From Moraxella boevrei DSM 14165 (GTDB lineage Bacteria > Pseudomonadota > Gammaproteobacteria > Pseudomonadales > Moraxellaceae): 61,453 nucleotides of DNA. Positions 1-7,762 of the stretch are shown here, in pieces. Under the pieces are notes generated by a model. It ran no database searches. It worked only from the letters and a program-made list of their open reading frames with translations, and was not told the origin of the DNA. Location of the stretch: contig NZ_KB903776.1 of the NCBI RefSeq assembly GCF_000379845.1, positions 1 through 61,453 on the forward strand, given 5' to 3'. The stretch's first letter is position 1; every line of letters begins with the position of its first letter. The translations under genes were made by a program, and so were the position numbers.

Positions 1-210
1 TTCCTGTTTTGGTGTTTCGGCTACAGGTGGCTTAGCAGGGTCTTCCTGTTTTGGTGTTTCGGCTACAGGTGGCTCGGTAGGATTTTCCTGTTTTGGTGTT
101 TCGGTTACAGGTGGCTCGGTAGGATTTTCCTGTTTTGGTGTTTCGGTTACAGGTGGCTCGGTAGGATTTTCCTGTTTTGGTGTTTTGGTTACAGGTGGTT
201 TTATTGGGCT
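1..210. repeat. 42-bp tandem repeats inside the adhesin gene
   Basis: Five consecutive units of exactly 42 bp begin at 1, 43, 85, 127 and 169, and the array probably continues beyond the left edge. Units 3 and 4 are nearly identical; the one nearest the unique region (169-210) has diverged most. Because 42 is a multiple of 3, each unit encodes 14 residues and gain or loss of units changes stalk length without shifting the frame. Confidence 0.92.
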
Positions 211-672
211 TACTGTGTCTCTGCCACCACTTACGGCAGTCGCCACACCAATTGCACTTAAACCACCGAACATCCAAGGCAATGCAGATTGACTACCTGT
301 AGCGATATTCGTCCACCAAGCTACGGGTGCTTCGTGGCTTAGGGTTTGTACGGTCATTTGCGTCGTAGGATGACTGTTCACAGAGGTGTAGGTTTGGTAG
401 CGATCACCCGATAAGCCAACTAACTCGGCATTTTGCTGATAATAATCTTGTACGATTAAGTCTACGTGTTCACCATTTAATGAAATGTGCAAGTCTTGAT
501 TAACTTTTTTGGTGTGGATTTGTTTTGGTACTTGCTTAGTTTGCCCGTCAAGCAGTTCAATATGGTTGTTCGCTGTGGCTTTTATGGTATAAGTTTGTGA
601 ATTGGTTGGAGTTAGTTGAAATTGTTGTGTCGCGTGTTGTGGCTTGTGGATTTTGATAAGAATGTTATTCAT
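1..672 (-). CDS. Large repetitive surface adhesin, BapA-prefix type, N-terminal part (partial)
   Basis: Open reading frame with no stop from an ATG at 672 to the window edge (224 codons), so only the N-terminus is here. Residues 1 to about 110 form a polar beta-rich segment resembling the prefix domain of BapA/Bap-like biofilm adhesins. A hydrophobic Gly/Ala-rich stretch with a WMFGGLSAIG core follows at about 130-150. From about residue 155 the frame enters a Pro/Glu/Thr/Lys-rich region made of 14-residue repeats (unit close to KQENPTEPPVTETP), encoded by five 42-bp tandem DNA units at 1-210. An AAAGG ribosome site precedes the ATG. Such proteins are exported by type I secretion and act in adhesion and biofilm; that role is inferred from family features, since the C-terminus is missing. 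Confidence 0.7.
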   Translation of the reverse strand, partial: MNNILIKIHKPQHATQQFQLTPTNSQTYTIKATANNHIELLDGQTKQVPKQIHTKKVNQDLHISLNGEHVDLIVQDYYQQNAELVGLSGDRYQTYTSVNSHPTTQMTVQTLSHEAPVAWWTNIATGSQSALPWMFGGLSAIGVATAVSGGRDTVSPIKPPVTKTPKQENPTEPPVTETPKQENPTEPPVTETPKQENPTEPPVAETPKQEDPAKPPVAETPKQE

Positions 673-688
673 AAAGTTACCCTTTGCT

Positions 689-719
689 AGCTTATAATCA
701 TCAATATTTATTATAAGCT
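689..719. promoter_or_regulatory. Inverted repeat in the adhesin 5' leader
   Basis: Perfect 10-bp inverted repeat (arms 689-698 and 710-719, 11-base spacer) immediately upstream of the adhesin ribosome site and 17 bases from its ATG. It could be an operator or an RNA hairpin in the leader. It lacks the T-tract of a terminator. Confidence 0.4.
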
Positions 720-734
720 TTCCTTAAAAATATG

Positions 735-770
735 CAAATAAAAACGGCATAATTGGTTGTTTATGCCGTT
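735..770 (-). terminator. Intrinsic terminator after the FAD-linked dehydrogenase
   Basis: Perfect 10-bp stem (743-752 / 761-770) with an 8-base loop. On the minus strand it is followed by a T-rich stretch at 735-742. It lies 55 bases past the stop of the minus-strand dehydrogenase. Confidence 0.8.
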
Positions 771-825
771 TAGTGGTTTTTTAATTGGTTTTATTGCCAA
801 AAAAGTTCAGCTAAAATAAAATAAT

Positions 826-2223
826 TTAATCAAAAATCTTGCCTACATTCAGCACATTGTTCGGGTCAAACACCGCTTTTACGCCTTTCATATAGGCGAT
901 TTCATCATCAGGCCGAGTGTGGTTCAAGTAGGGTTTTTTGGTCATACCAACGCCATGCTCTGCTGAGATTGAGCCGTTGTATTTTTTAACGGTATCAAAG
1001 ACGTAGTTATTGACGATTTTACATTTGTCAAAAAACGCATCCTTAGTCAGATTTTCAGGTTTTAAAATGTTCAAATGTAAATTACCATCACCAATATGCC
1101 CAAACCAACAGACTTCAAAATCAGGATAATTATCCGACACGATTTTATCAATTTCGCGAATAAAATCAGGGACGTGCGTGATTAGAACCGATAAGTCATT
1201 TTTATAAGGCGTAAAATGGCTTATGGTTTCAGAAATATATTCACGCAGTTTCCACAACTCTTCAGCTTGCGACAGCGACTGGCTCATCACGCCGTCCACC
1301 ACCCAGCCATATTCCATACAATGCTCAAATACCGCCATGGCTTCGTCCATAATCGGTTCATACGGTGCTTCAAATTCCAATAAGGCATAAAACGGACAAT
1401 CGCTTTCAAAAGGACGCACGACTTTGTCTGCCTGTAATAATTTATCCATCGCCACTTTATCAAAAAATTCAAAAGCGGTTAAATCAATTTTGGCTTGGAA
1501 AGCTGACAGCGTGTGCATGATATCAGCAAATTTATCCACACCAAGCACCATGACTGTCAGATTTTTTGGTTGACGTTCTAGCTTGATTTGAGCCTTGGTA
1601 ACGATGCCAAGCGTACCCTCTGAGCCAATCAATAAATGGCGAAAATCATAACCCGTATTATTTTTCATCATGCCTTTATTGAGTTCCAAAATTTCACCTT
1701 TACCCGTAACCACGGTTAAGCCAAGCACCCAGTTACGGGTCATGCCATAACGGATAACCTTGATACCACCTGCGTTTGTGCCAATGTTGCCACCGATTTG
1801 GCTAGAGCCACTTGATGCAAAATCCACAGGATAGTATAGTCCTTGTTCTTCGGCAAAATGTTGCAAATTTTTGGTAATGACGCCTGCTTCAACTTCTACC
1901 ATGCGGTCTGCAGGATAAAAATTTAAAATTTTGTTCATTTTGTCTAGACTGACGACCACTTCGCCGTTACTCGCCACTGCTCCTGCTGATAGACCAGTCC
2001 GTCCACCACTTGGGGTGATGACAAGGTTTAATTCGTTGCAAAGTTGGACGATTTGTTGCACTTGTTCGGTGGATTTTGGAAAGACAATGACGCAGGGATT
2101 CGGTTCAAAATGTTTGGTTTGGTCTTTGCCAAAAAATTCTAAATCTTCGTCTTGGGTTTTGAATTGATTGGGTTCAAAGCCTTGATTAGTCAGGGTTTGG
2201 ACAAAGTTGGCTGTTTGTGTCAT
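826..2223 (-). CDS. FAD-linked D-2-hydroxyglutarate dehydrogenase-like oxidoreductase
   Basis: 465-residue flavoprotein of the GlcD/D-2-hydroxyacid dehydrogenase family. The N-terminal FAD-binding (PCMH-type) half contains the PSGGRTGLSAGAV and GGNIGTNAGG motifs. The C-terminal FAD-oxidase half contains WFGHIGDGNLHLN, whose histidines belong to the metal/substrate site, and SAEHGVGMTKK. The ATG at 2223 is preferred over an upstream in-frame start because an AAAGGA ribosome site (2229-2234) lies just before it. The gene is divergent from serA. In several bacteria SerA makes D-2-hydroxyglutarate as a by-product and a neighbouring dehydrogenase of this family re-oxidises it to 2-oxoglutarate, which fits this layout. 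D-lactate or glycolate as substrate is not excluded by sequence alone. Confidence 0.8.
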   Translation of the reverse strand: MTQTANFVQTLTNQGFEPNQFKTQDEDLEFFGKDQTKHFEPNPCVIVFPKSTEQVQQIVQLCNELNLVITPSGGRTGLSAGAVASNGEVVVSLDKMNKILNFYPADRMVEVEAGVITKNLQHFAEEQGLYYPVDFASSGSSQIGGNIGTNAGGIKVIRYGMTRNWVLGLTVVTGKGEILELNKGMMKNNTGYDFRHLLIGSEGTLGIVTKAQIKLERQPKNLTVMVLGVDKFADIMHTLSAFQAKIDLTAFEFFDKVAMDKLLQADKVVRPFESDCPFYALLEFEAPYEPIMDEAMAVFEHCMEYGWVVDGVMSQSLSQAEELWKLREYISETISHFTPYKNDLSVLITHVPDFIREIDKIVSDNYPDFEVCWFGHIGDGNLHLNILKPENLTKDAFFDKCKIVNNYVFDTVKKYNGSISAEHGVGMTKKPYLNHTRPDDEIAYMKGVKAVFDPNNVLNVGKIFD

Positions 2224-2733
2224 AACATTTCCTTTGATATAGCTGTAAATGCGTTTCATTATAAAACAAATTTTTTTGCTTGGGGGATTTTTTTATAAAA
2301 AATATGCTGGAATGTTTGGATTAATTTTCGCAAAAACTATGCTGATAGTTGCCATACAACAATTTTTACACAACCCACAAGCGGTATAGGTTCAAGCCTA
2401 TCTTAAACCTGTGATTATTGATGATAAAAAAAGCAAGTGTGGGTGAGTTATGATTTTTCTCTCAAAATGTTGGCAAAATTTGATTAAATTTTAATGAAAC
2501 CCAAAAAAGGCGGTATCCGCTGTTTAAAAGGTTCGGTAAAAACAGCAATGGTTGCCGATGTTGATGAAATGAATGGTGTGATTTGCAAACAGATATTTTA
2601 GTCAATTGATAAGTAAAAGGAATAATGATAGCAACTTTATTCATCATAAAATGAAAAAATTACGCCCAAAAAATATTTTAAATATGCTATGATAAATTCA
2701 CTTGCTAACTTATCCCTGTTTTAAGGAAAAATT
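2224..2733. other. Divergent intergenic region, no convincing gene
   Basis: This 510-bp AT-rich gap separates the divergent dehydrogenase and serA. It holds the promoters of both; a possible serA -10 (TATGAT) is at 2688-2693. An isolated 35-codon ORF at 2494-2601 (plus) has no obvious ribosome site, and short fragments upstream are broken by stops, suggesting at most a decayed gene that I do not recognise. Confidence 0.4.
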
Positions 2734-3963
2734 ATGGCTGATTTATCACTCGGTAAAGACAAAATCAAATTTTTAATGCTAGAAGGCTTGCACGCAAATG
2801 CCTTTAAAGTCTTAGCGGACGCAGGCTATACCAACGTTGAGAACATCTCAACCGCCCTAGAGGAAGACGAACTGATTGAAAAAATCAAAGACGCTCACTT
2901 TATCGGTATTCGTTCACGCACGCAATTAACTCGCAATGTGCTTGAAAAAGCGGAAAAACTGGTCGCTATCGGTTGTTTTTGTATTGGCACTAACCAAGTG
3001 GATCTAGACGCTGCCAGAGAGCTAGGCATTCCTGTGTTTAACGCCCCATATTCTAACACCCGCTCGGTGGCGGAATTGGTGATTGCTGAAATTATCATGC
3101 TCATGCGTGGCATTCCAGAAAAAAATGCGGTCGTGCATCGTGGTGGCTGGGGCAAATCTGCTAAAGACAGCTATGAAGTGCGTGGCAAAACGCTTGGTAT
3201 TGTTGGCTACGGCTCAATCGGTTCGCAATTATCTGTTTTGGCAGAAAATATGGGCATGAAGGTCATTTATCATGATGCTGTTACTAAATTACCGATGGGT
3301 AATGCTCGTCAAGTGGCAAATTTGGACGAATTATTGGCAAATGCGGATGTGGTAACACTTCATGTACCAGACTTACCAGAAACTCGTAATATGATTGGCA
3401 AAAACGAACTTGCCAAGATGAAAGCAAAATCACACCTAATCAACGCTGCTCGTGGTAAATGTGTGGTGATTGATGATTTAGCGGAAGCGTTAAAATCAGG
3501 GCATATTATTGGGGCTGCATTGGACGTATTTCCTAAAGAACCAAAATCTGCTGATGAAGAATTTGAGTCGCCCCTTCGTGCTTTTGACAATGTAATTTTA
3601 ACCCCACACATTGGTGGTTCGACCCAAGAAGCCCAAGCCAACATCGGGCTTGAAGTTGCGGAAAAATTCGTGCGTTATTCGGACGTGGGTGACACGCTCT
3701 CGGCGGTCAATTTTCCGAACGTTACCGTACCATTCAAAGACGGTACGCACCGCTTACTACACATTCACAAAAATGTGGCGGGCGTGTTGTCACAAATTAA
3801 CAAATCATTTGCTGAAGCCAACATTAATATTTTGGCACAAAGCCTAATGACAGAAGGCAATGTTGGTTACTTGGTGATGGATGTGGATGATGATGATTCT
3901 GATAAAGCGTTAGAGCGTCTAAAAGCCGTACCTGAAACGATTAAAGTGCGAGTGTTGTTCTAA
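2734..3963 (+). CDS. serA: D-3-phosphoglycerate dehydrogenase
   Basis: Catalyses the first step of L-serine synthesis, oxidising 3-phosphoglycerate to 3-phosphohydroxypyruvate with NAD. The 409-residue length matches the short E. coli-type enzyme. The NAD-binding Rossmann motif GYGSIGSQL lies near residue 162. The catalytic region ends in LTPHIGGST. The last ~80 residues form an ACT domain (HKNVAGVLSQIN) that in this family binds serine for feedback inhibition. A good AAGGA ribosome site (2723-2727) precedes the ATG. The related serB lies about 27 kb away, so the pathway is scattered. The flavoprotein gene on the other side of the shared promoter region probably recycles its D-2-hydroxyglutarate by-product. 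Confidence 0.95.
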   Translation: MADLSLGKDKIKFLMLEGLHANAFKVLADAGYTNVENISTALEEDELIEKIKDAHFIGIRSRTQLTRNVLEKAEKLVAIGCFCIGTNQVDLDAARELGIPVFNAPYSNTRSVAELVIAEIIMLMRGIPEKNAVVHRGGWGKSAKDSYEVRGKTLGIVGYGSIGSQLSVLAENMGMKVIYHDAVTKLPMGNARQVANLDELLANADVVTLHVPDLPETRNMIGKNELAKMKAKSHLINAARGKCVVIDDLAEALKSGHIIGAALDVFPKEPKSADEEFESPLRAFDNVILTPHIGGSTQEAQANIGLEVAEKFVRYSDVGDTLSAVNFPNVTVPFKDGTHRLLHIHKNVAGVLSQINKSFAEANINILAQSLMTEGNVGYLVMDVDDDDSDKALERLKAVPETIKVRVLF

Positions 3964-3995
3964 CGATTAGCACATTTAAGCCATTGATTTTTAAG

Positions 3996-4029
3996 AAGAC
4001 TTATTGTAAAGTTGCAGTAAGTCTTTTTT
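3996..4029 (+). terminator. Intrinsic terminator after serA
   Basis: 8-bp perfect stem (3996-4003 / 4018-4025) followed by a T-tract to 4029, located 32 bases after the serA stop and just before the next gene. Confidence 0.8.
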
Positions 4030-4042
4030 ATGGAAAATAACC

Positions 4043-5212
4043 ATGCCAAATCCTATTCAGCAAAGAATTATTTCATTATCTCGTGGCACGCTTGAACTCA
4101 CTTACCAAACAAAAGCCGATTATCAGCTTGATGATTTGCTCGGTTTTGCCGAACGTATTAACCCAAAACGGGCGTTTTTATTCGTGTCAAAAGTGCTAGG
4201 ACGGCACATTCCTGTCGCCCCAAGTCAGATACGACAAGCATTCCGTCAGCTTGCTGAGCAAATTCCTGACGGCTTGCCTGAGCCGATTTTAGTGTTTGGT
4301 ATGGCGGAAACGGCGGTTGGACTATCAGCAGGTGTGCATCAAATCTTGCAACAACGCTATCCGAATGCAATTTTATTAAATTCCACTCGCCACGCCCAAG
4401 ACGGTGAGTTGTTGGCGACTTTTAGCGAAGACCACAGCCATGCTAGTCAACATTTGATTTACCAAAGTGATAATCCATTGATAAAAGAGCAAATTTTATC
4501 AGCCAAAACCTTGATTATGGTCGATGATGAAGCATCTACAGGTAAAACCTGCCAAAATCTAGTAAACGCCTTAATACAAGCAGGATTAAACCAATTACAA
4601 CAAGTGCATTTGGCAACATTGGTGGATTGGTCGCTAGGGAAAGTTGGTAAAAATCCATTTAAAAATCAAACATTTAATCGCCATCATCTGCTATCAGGAC
4701 AATGGACTTGGACGGACAAACCACACGATAAAACCATACAAATGCCAAATGTCGCTACTACCAAAGCAGGTAGTCAGCCATTATTACCAACGGGGAATTG
4801 GGGACGAAAACCAACTTTAAATAGTAGCGAATTTTTACCAAATTTATTAGAAAACCTATATAAAAAGTTAGAAAATTTTGATAAATCTCAGCTAAAAAAT
4901 GTGCTGGTATTGGGTAGTAATGAGTTTGTTTGGTTACCGTTTTTGTTGGCAGAACGATTGGCAAACGATTGGCAAATTAACGTCAAATTTTCCGCTTTAA
5001 CTCGTTCGCCAATCGTCATTGATAATCAAACAGCTATAAAATCTGTATTAAGTTTTACCGATAATTATGGCTTGGGTATGACGAATTTTGTGTATAACGT
5101 TGAGCCTGATGCGTGGGGTTTAATAGTGCTATGTATCGAAACGCCGAGCGACAGCGTGGATAAAATTTGGCAAGATTTGGTAGAGCAGGGGAAAGTGTTG
5201 GTGTTGGATTAA
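4043..5212 (+). CDS. PRTase_2 / TRSP-domain phosphoribosyltransferase-like protein
   Basis: 389 residues in two domains. The N-terminal half is a phosphoribosyltransferase fold with the PRPP-binding loop LIMVDDEASTGKT at residues 157-169. The C-terminal ~110 residues carry the literal T-R-S-P signature at residues 320-323 that names the TRSP domain. This pair defines the PRTase_2-TRSP family, usually found in large tellurite-resistance-associated (Ter) clusters with ATP-grasp, aldolase-like and phosphatase genes thought to make or modify a nucleotide-like compound. None of those partners is in this window: the neighbours are serA and aroE. The stop codon overlaps that of convergent aroE (4-bp overlap, 5209-5212). 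The actual reaction is unknown. Confidence 0.8.
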   Translation: MPNPIQQRIISLSRGTLELTYQTKADYQLDDLLGFAERINPKRAFLFVSKVLGRHIPVAPSQIRQAFRQLAEQIPDGLPEPILVFGMAETAVGLSAGVHQILQQRYPNAILLNSTRHAQDGELLATFSEDHSHASQHLIYQSDNPLIKEQILSAKTLIMVDDEASTGKTCQNLVNALIQAGLNQLQQVHLATLVDWSLGKVGKNPFKNQTFNRHHLLSGQWTWTDKPHDKTIQMPNVATTKAGSQPLLPTGNWGRKPTLNSSEFLPNLLENLYKKLENFDKSQLKNVLVLGSNEFVWLPFLLAERLANDWQINVKFSALTRSPIVIDNQTAIKSVLSFTDNYGLGMTNFVYNVEPDAWGLIVLCIETPSDSVDKIWQDLVEQGKVLVLD

Positions 5213-6066
5213 CCAAACGCAAATCCCACCAAATCCACCTTTTTTCCTACCCAAATTTCAAACGCCAATGCCCCTTGATGAATGAGCATACCCAAACCGT
5301 TAGACATTTTGGCATTTTTTTGTGCAAAAAAATCCAAAAAAGCAGACGGCTTGCCATACATCATGTCATAGGCAAAATCAGCGGTTAAATCATCGCTAAA
5401 TGGCAAAGTTTCACCGCTTAAGCCAATAGAAGTTGCGTTAATTATCACGTCAAAATGCCCTGAAATATCGGTTAAATTTGACACAGTGATTTTAGGATTA
5501 TTAAATAATTTGACAAGATTTTCCGCTTTTTCAAGCGTGCGATTGGCGATGTGTAAACGTTGAATGTTTGCATTTAACAAGGGTAAAATCGCCCCCCGAG
5601 TTGCCCCACCTGCTCCCAAAATTAGAATTTTTTTATCCGTTAAATCAATGCCTTGTGAAATCAAATCTGCAACCAATCCCCGTCCGTCCGTATTGTCACC
5701 AAACAGTTTGCCGTCTTTGATAGCCAGCGTGTTGACCGCCCCTGCGACTTTGGCAACATCGGACAATTCACCCACCATTTGGCAAAGTTCAAACGCCATT
5801 TCTTTAAACGGTACGGTAACGTTTGCCCCATGTCCGCCACCGTGAAAAAACGCCGATACCACTGCGATAAAGCTTTCCCAGTCATTTGGGCAAAATTGTC
5901 GCTGATATTGAATGGTTATGCCGATTTTTTGGGCAAATTTTTGGTGCAACTCGGGGGATTTGCTGTGAGTGATTGGGTTACCGATGACGATAAAATGTTG
6001 ACTGTTGGGCGTGGCAAATTGCCAAGTATGTTGGTTAAGTGTGTCAAGTTTGGGTGGATTTTGCAT
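5209..6066 (-). CDS. aroE: Shikimate dehydrogenase
   Basis: NADP-dependent reduction of 3-dehydroshikimate to shikimate in aromatic amino acid synthesis. The 285-residue protein has the substrate-binding N-terminus GNPITHSKSP and NVTVPFK with the catalytic lysine. It also has AGAVNTL and GDNTDGRG, the NADP-binding ILGAGGATRG loop, and the C-terminal GLGMLIHQGALAFEIW. The ATG at 6066 is chosen because homology begins just after it; the reading frame stays open upstream into the next gene. It starts 8 bases after the stop of the small membrane-protein gene, so the two are probably cotranscribed. Confidence 0.95.
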   Translation of the reverse strand: MQNPPKLDTLNQHTWQFATPNSQHFIVIGNPITHSKSPELHQKFAQKIGITIQYQRQFCPNDWESFIAVVSAFFHGGGHGANVTVPFKEMAFELCQMVGELSDVAKVAGAVNTLAIKDGKLFGDNTDGRGLVADLISQGIDLTDKKILILGAGGATRGAILPLLNANIQRLHIANRTLEKAENLVKLFNNPKITVSNLTDISGHFDVIINATSIGLSGETLPFSDDLTADFAYDMMYGKPSAFLDFFAQKNAKMSNGLGMLIHQGALAFEIWVGKKVDLVGFAFG

Positions 6067-6074
6067 AAGATTAC

Positions 6075-6653
6075 CTAAAATATTATATTCATAAAAAATT
6101 GCCAAAATATCAGTAAAAATAAACCAAACAAGGTGAATAAATACCAATTTTTCAACTTATGATTAAAGTCATCTTTTGCCAATTTTTTAAATAAAAACAT
6201 TTGAAATATCAATAAGATAATGGATAAAATAAATAATGTAAAAATACAGCGAATGGTTTTGGAAAAAATAATATTTTGTTGATAAGCATTATTTACATAT
6301 TGGATAACCGACTGATTTTTATTGATAAAAACGGCTTTTTGTAAATTGGCAAATGTACCTTTTTCATGGCTATCTTTGCTATCGTACAACACAATATTGG
6401 TTGCATAAATCGGTTTGTTAAGACAAACTTTATAAATAGTTGGGTCTTTTTGGCAATTAATTAAATAAATCATGTCCAAATCGTTAGCATTAATGGCTAA
6501 ATAAGGTTGATTTTTAGCGTAAATAACTGCTGTCGCTTGAGCATCATTGAGTGTTATTTGTTGGGTGGAATTGACAGTTTCAAAATACCAACCGCCTGCC
6601 AACATAAAGCTAACAGCAAAAATCATCACAAGGCGGTTTTTTAAAGTGGTCAT
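6075..6653 (-). CDS. Hypothetical three-segment membrane protein
   Basis: 192 residues of unknown family. A hydrophobic N-terminal segment (about 8-26) could be a signal anchor. A polar domain of ~110 residues follows, with two cysteines that could form a disulfide (LINCQKD and YKVCLNK). Two membrane segments lie at about 135-158 and 170-190. The topology suggests a periplasmic domain tethered at both ends. A GGT-containing weak ribosome site precedes the ATG at 6653. It lies directly upstream of aroE in the same orientation. No function is proposed. Confidence 0.6.
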   Translation of the reverse strand: MTTLKNRLVMIFAVSFMLAGGWYFETVNSTQQITLNDAQATAVIYAKNQPYLAINANDLDMIYLINCQKDPTIYKVCLNKPIYATNIVLYDSKDSHEKGTFANLQKAVFINKNQSVIQYVNNAYQQNIIFSKTIRCIFTLFILSIILLIFQMFLFKKLAKDDFNHKLKNWYLFTLFGLFLLIFWQFFMNIIF

Positions 6654-6752
6654 ATTTTACCGATTAACAGCACAGATAAAAGTACACAAGTTTGTTATAA
6701 TACCGCATTTCTTAGCATTTAAAAAGCCAATCTTTGCACAATTTTAACGATT

Positions 6753-7661
6753 ATGACCCAACAACATTCACCGAAAAATGCACCGATTTGGTACGATTTG
6801 ACCGAGCATTTAACCCACGATCTTACCAATCATCAACCCTTAACCGCCATTGATATCAACGAGCGAGTGATTGCCTATGGCGATGGTTTTTTTAGCACCA
6901 TGGCGGTGGTGAATGGTGAGGTTAACTGGTTACATTATCATCAAAAACGCTGTGAAATCAGTGCGAAAAACCTACAACTAAAGATAAATTTAACCTTTAT
7001 TATCAATCAGTTATGTTATTTTGCCAAACAAATTAAGCATGGTATGCTAAAACTCGTCATTTGTCGGCAAAATCAAGCAGTGCGTGGTTACGGTTTTATC
7101 AATACTAATGCCCATGTGTGGCTAAAAGTCATGCCAAGCGAACTGCCGACCGTCCAAGCTATGGCTCAACAGGTAATTGTGCAACCGTATGCCGACAGTC
7201 GCTGTCTGTCGCAACAAATTCCTGTGCTACCGCCTAATTTAGCAGGTCTAAAACTGCTCAATGCCCAAGCCCAAGCCCTTGCTCATGCGGAATTGTTGGC
7301 GTATCAACGCTATCAGCCGAGTTTGATTGACGGTTTGGTAAAAGATATGTGCGGAAATTGGGTAGAAGGTACGTTTTGTAATGTATTTTATCAATTAAAA
7401 AGCGATAAAATTCAATGGTTTACACCACCTGTTGCGATTTCGGGGGTTAACGGTGTTATGCGACAGGTGTTCATGGATAAAATTAAGCAAAATCAAAAAC
7501 TTGTCGTAGAACGCCGATTGCAAGATGCGGATTTTAACGATTTATCAGCGATGTTTTTTTGTAATGCGGTGCGTGGCGTGATACCGATTGAGCGGTTTTA
7601 TTTGACAGATGAAAGGATTTTGTCGTTAGATTTGCCAAATTTTGAGCGGTTTTTGGGCTAA
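6753..7661 (+). CDS. pabC: Aminodeoxychorismate lyase
   Basis: PLP enzyme of fold type IV that converts 4-amino-4-deoxychorismate to 4-aminobenzoate and pyruvate for folate synthesis. The 302-residue protein has the N-terminal YGDGFFSTM motif, the PLP lysine in GLKLLNAQAQ (about K167), and the WVEGTFCNVF motif that binds the cofactor. It heads the pabC-mltG-tmk cluster common in gammaproteobacteria, which supports lyase over branched-chain aminotransferase. The N-terminus is about 30 residues longer than in E. coli PabC. Confidence 0.9.
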   Translation: MTQQHSPKNAPIWYDLTEHLTHDLTNHQPLTAIDINERVIAYGDGFFSTMAVVNGEVNWLHYHQKRCEISAKNLQLKINLTFIINQLCYFAKQIKHGMLKLVICRQNQAVRGYGFINTNAHVWLKVMPSELPTVQAMAQQVIVQPYADSRCLSQQIPVLPPNLAGLKLLNAQAQALAHAELLAYQRYQPSLIDGLVKDMCGNWVEGTFCNVFYQLKSDKIQWFTPPVAISGVNGVMRQVFMDKIKQNQKLVVERRLQDADFNDLSAMFFCNAVRGVIPIERFYLTDERILSLDLPNFERFLG

Positions 7662-7762
7662 TCTTGTGGAGATTTTTGCCAAAAGTTAACCAAAATCCAA
7701 TTGCTATTTTTGCGTTGCCGTGTCATTATTTGCGTTAAGTTTTTACGATTGCCGAGTATGTT

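Noticed and set aside
1-210. Regular repeats resembling a CRISPR array
   Set aside because: The 42-bp units are directly adjacent with no spacers and are in frame within a long coding sequence.
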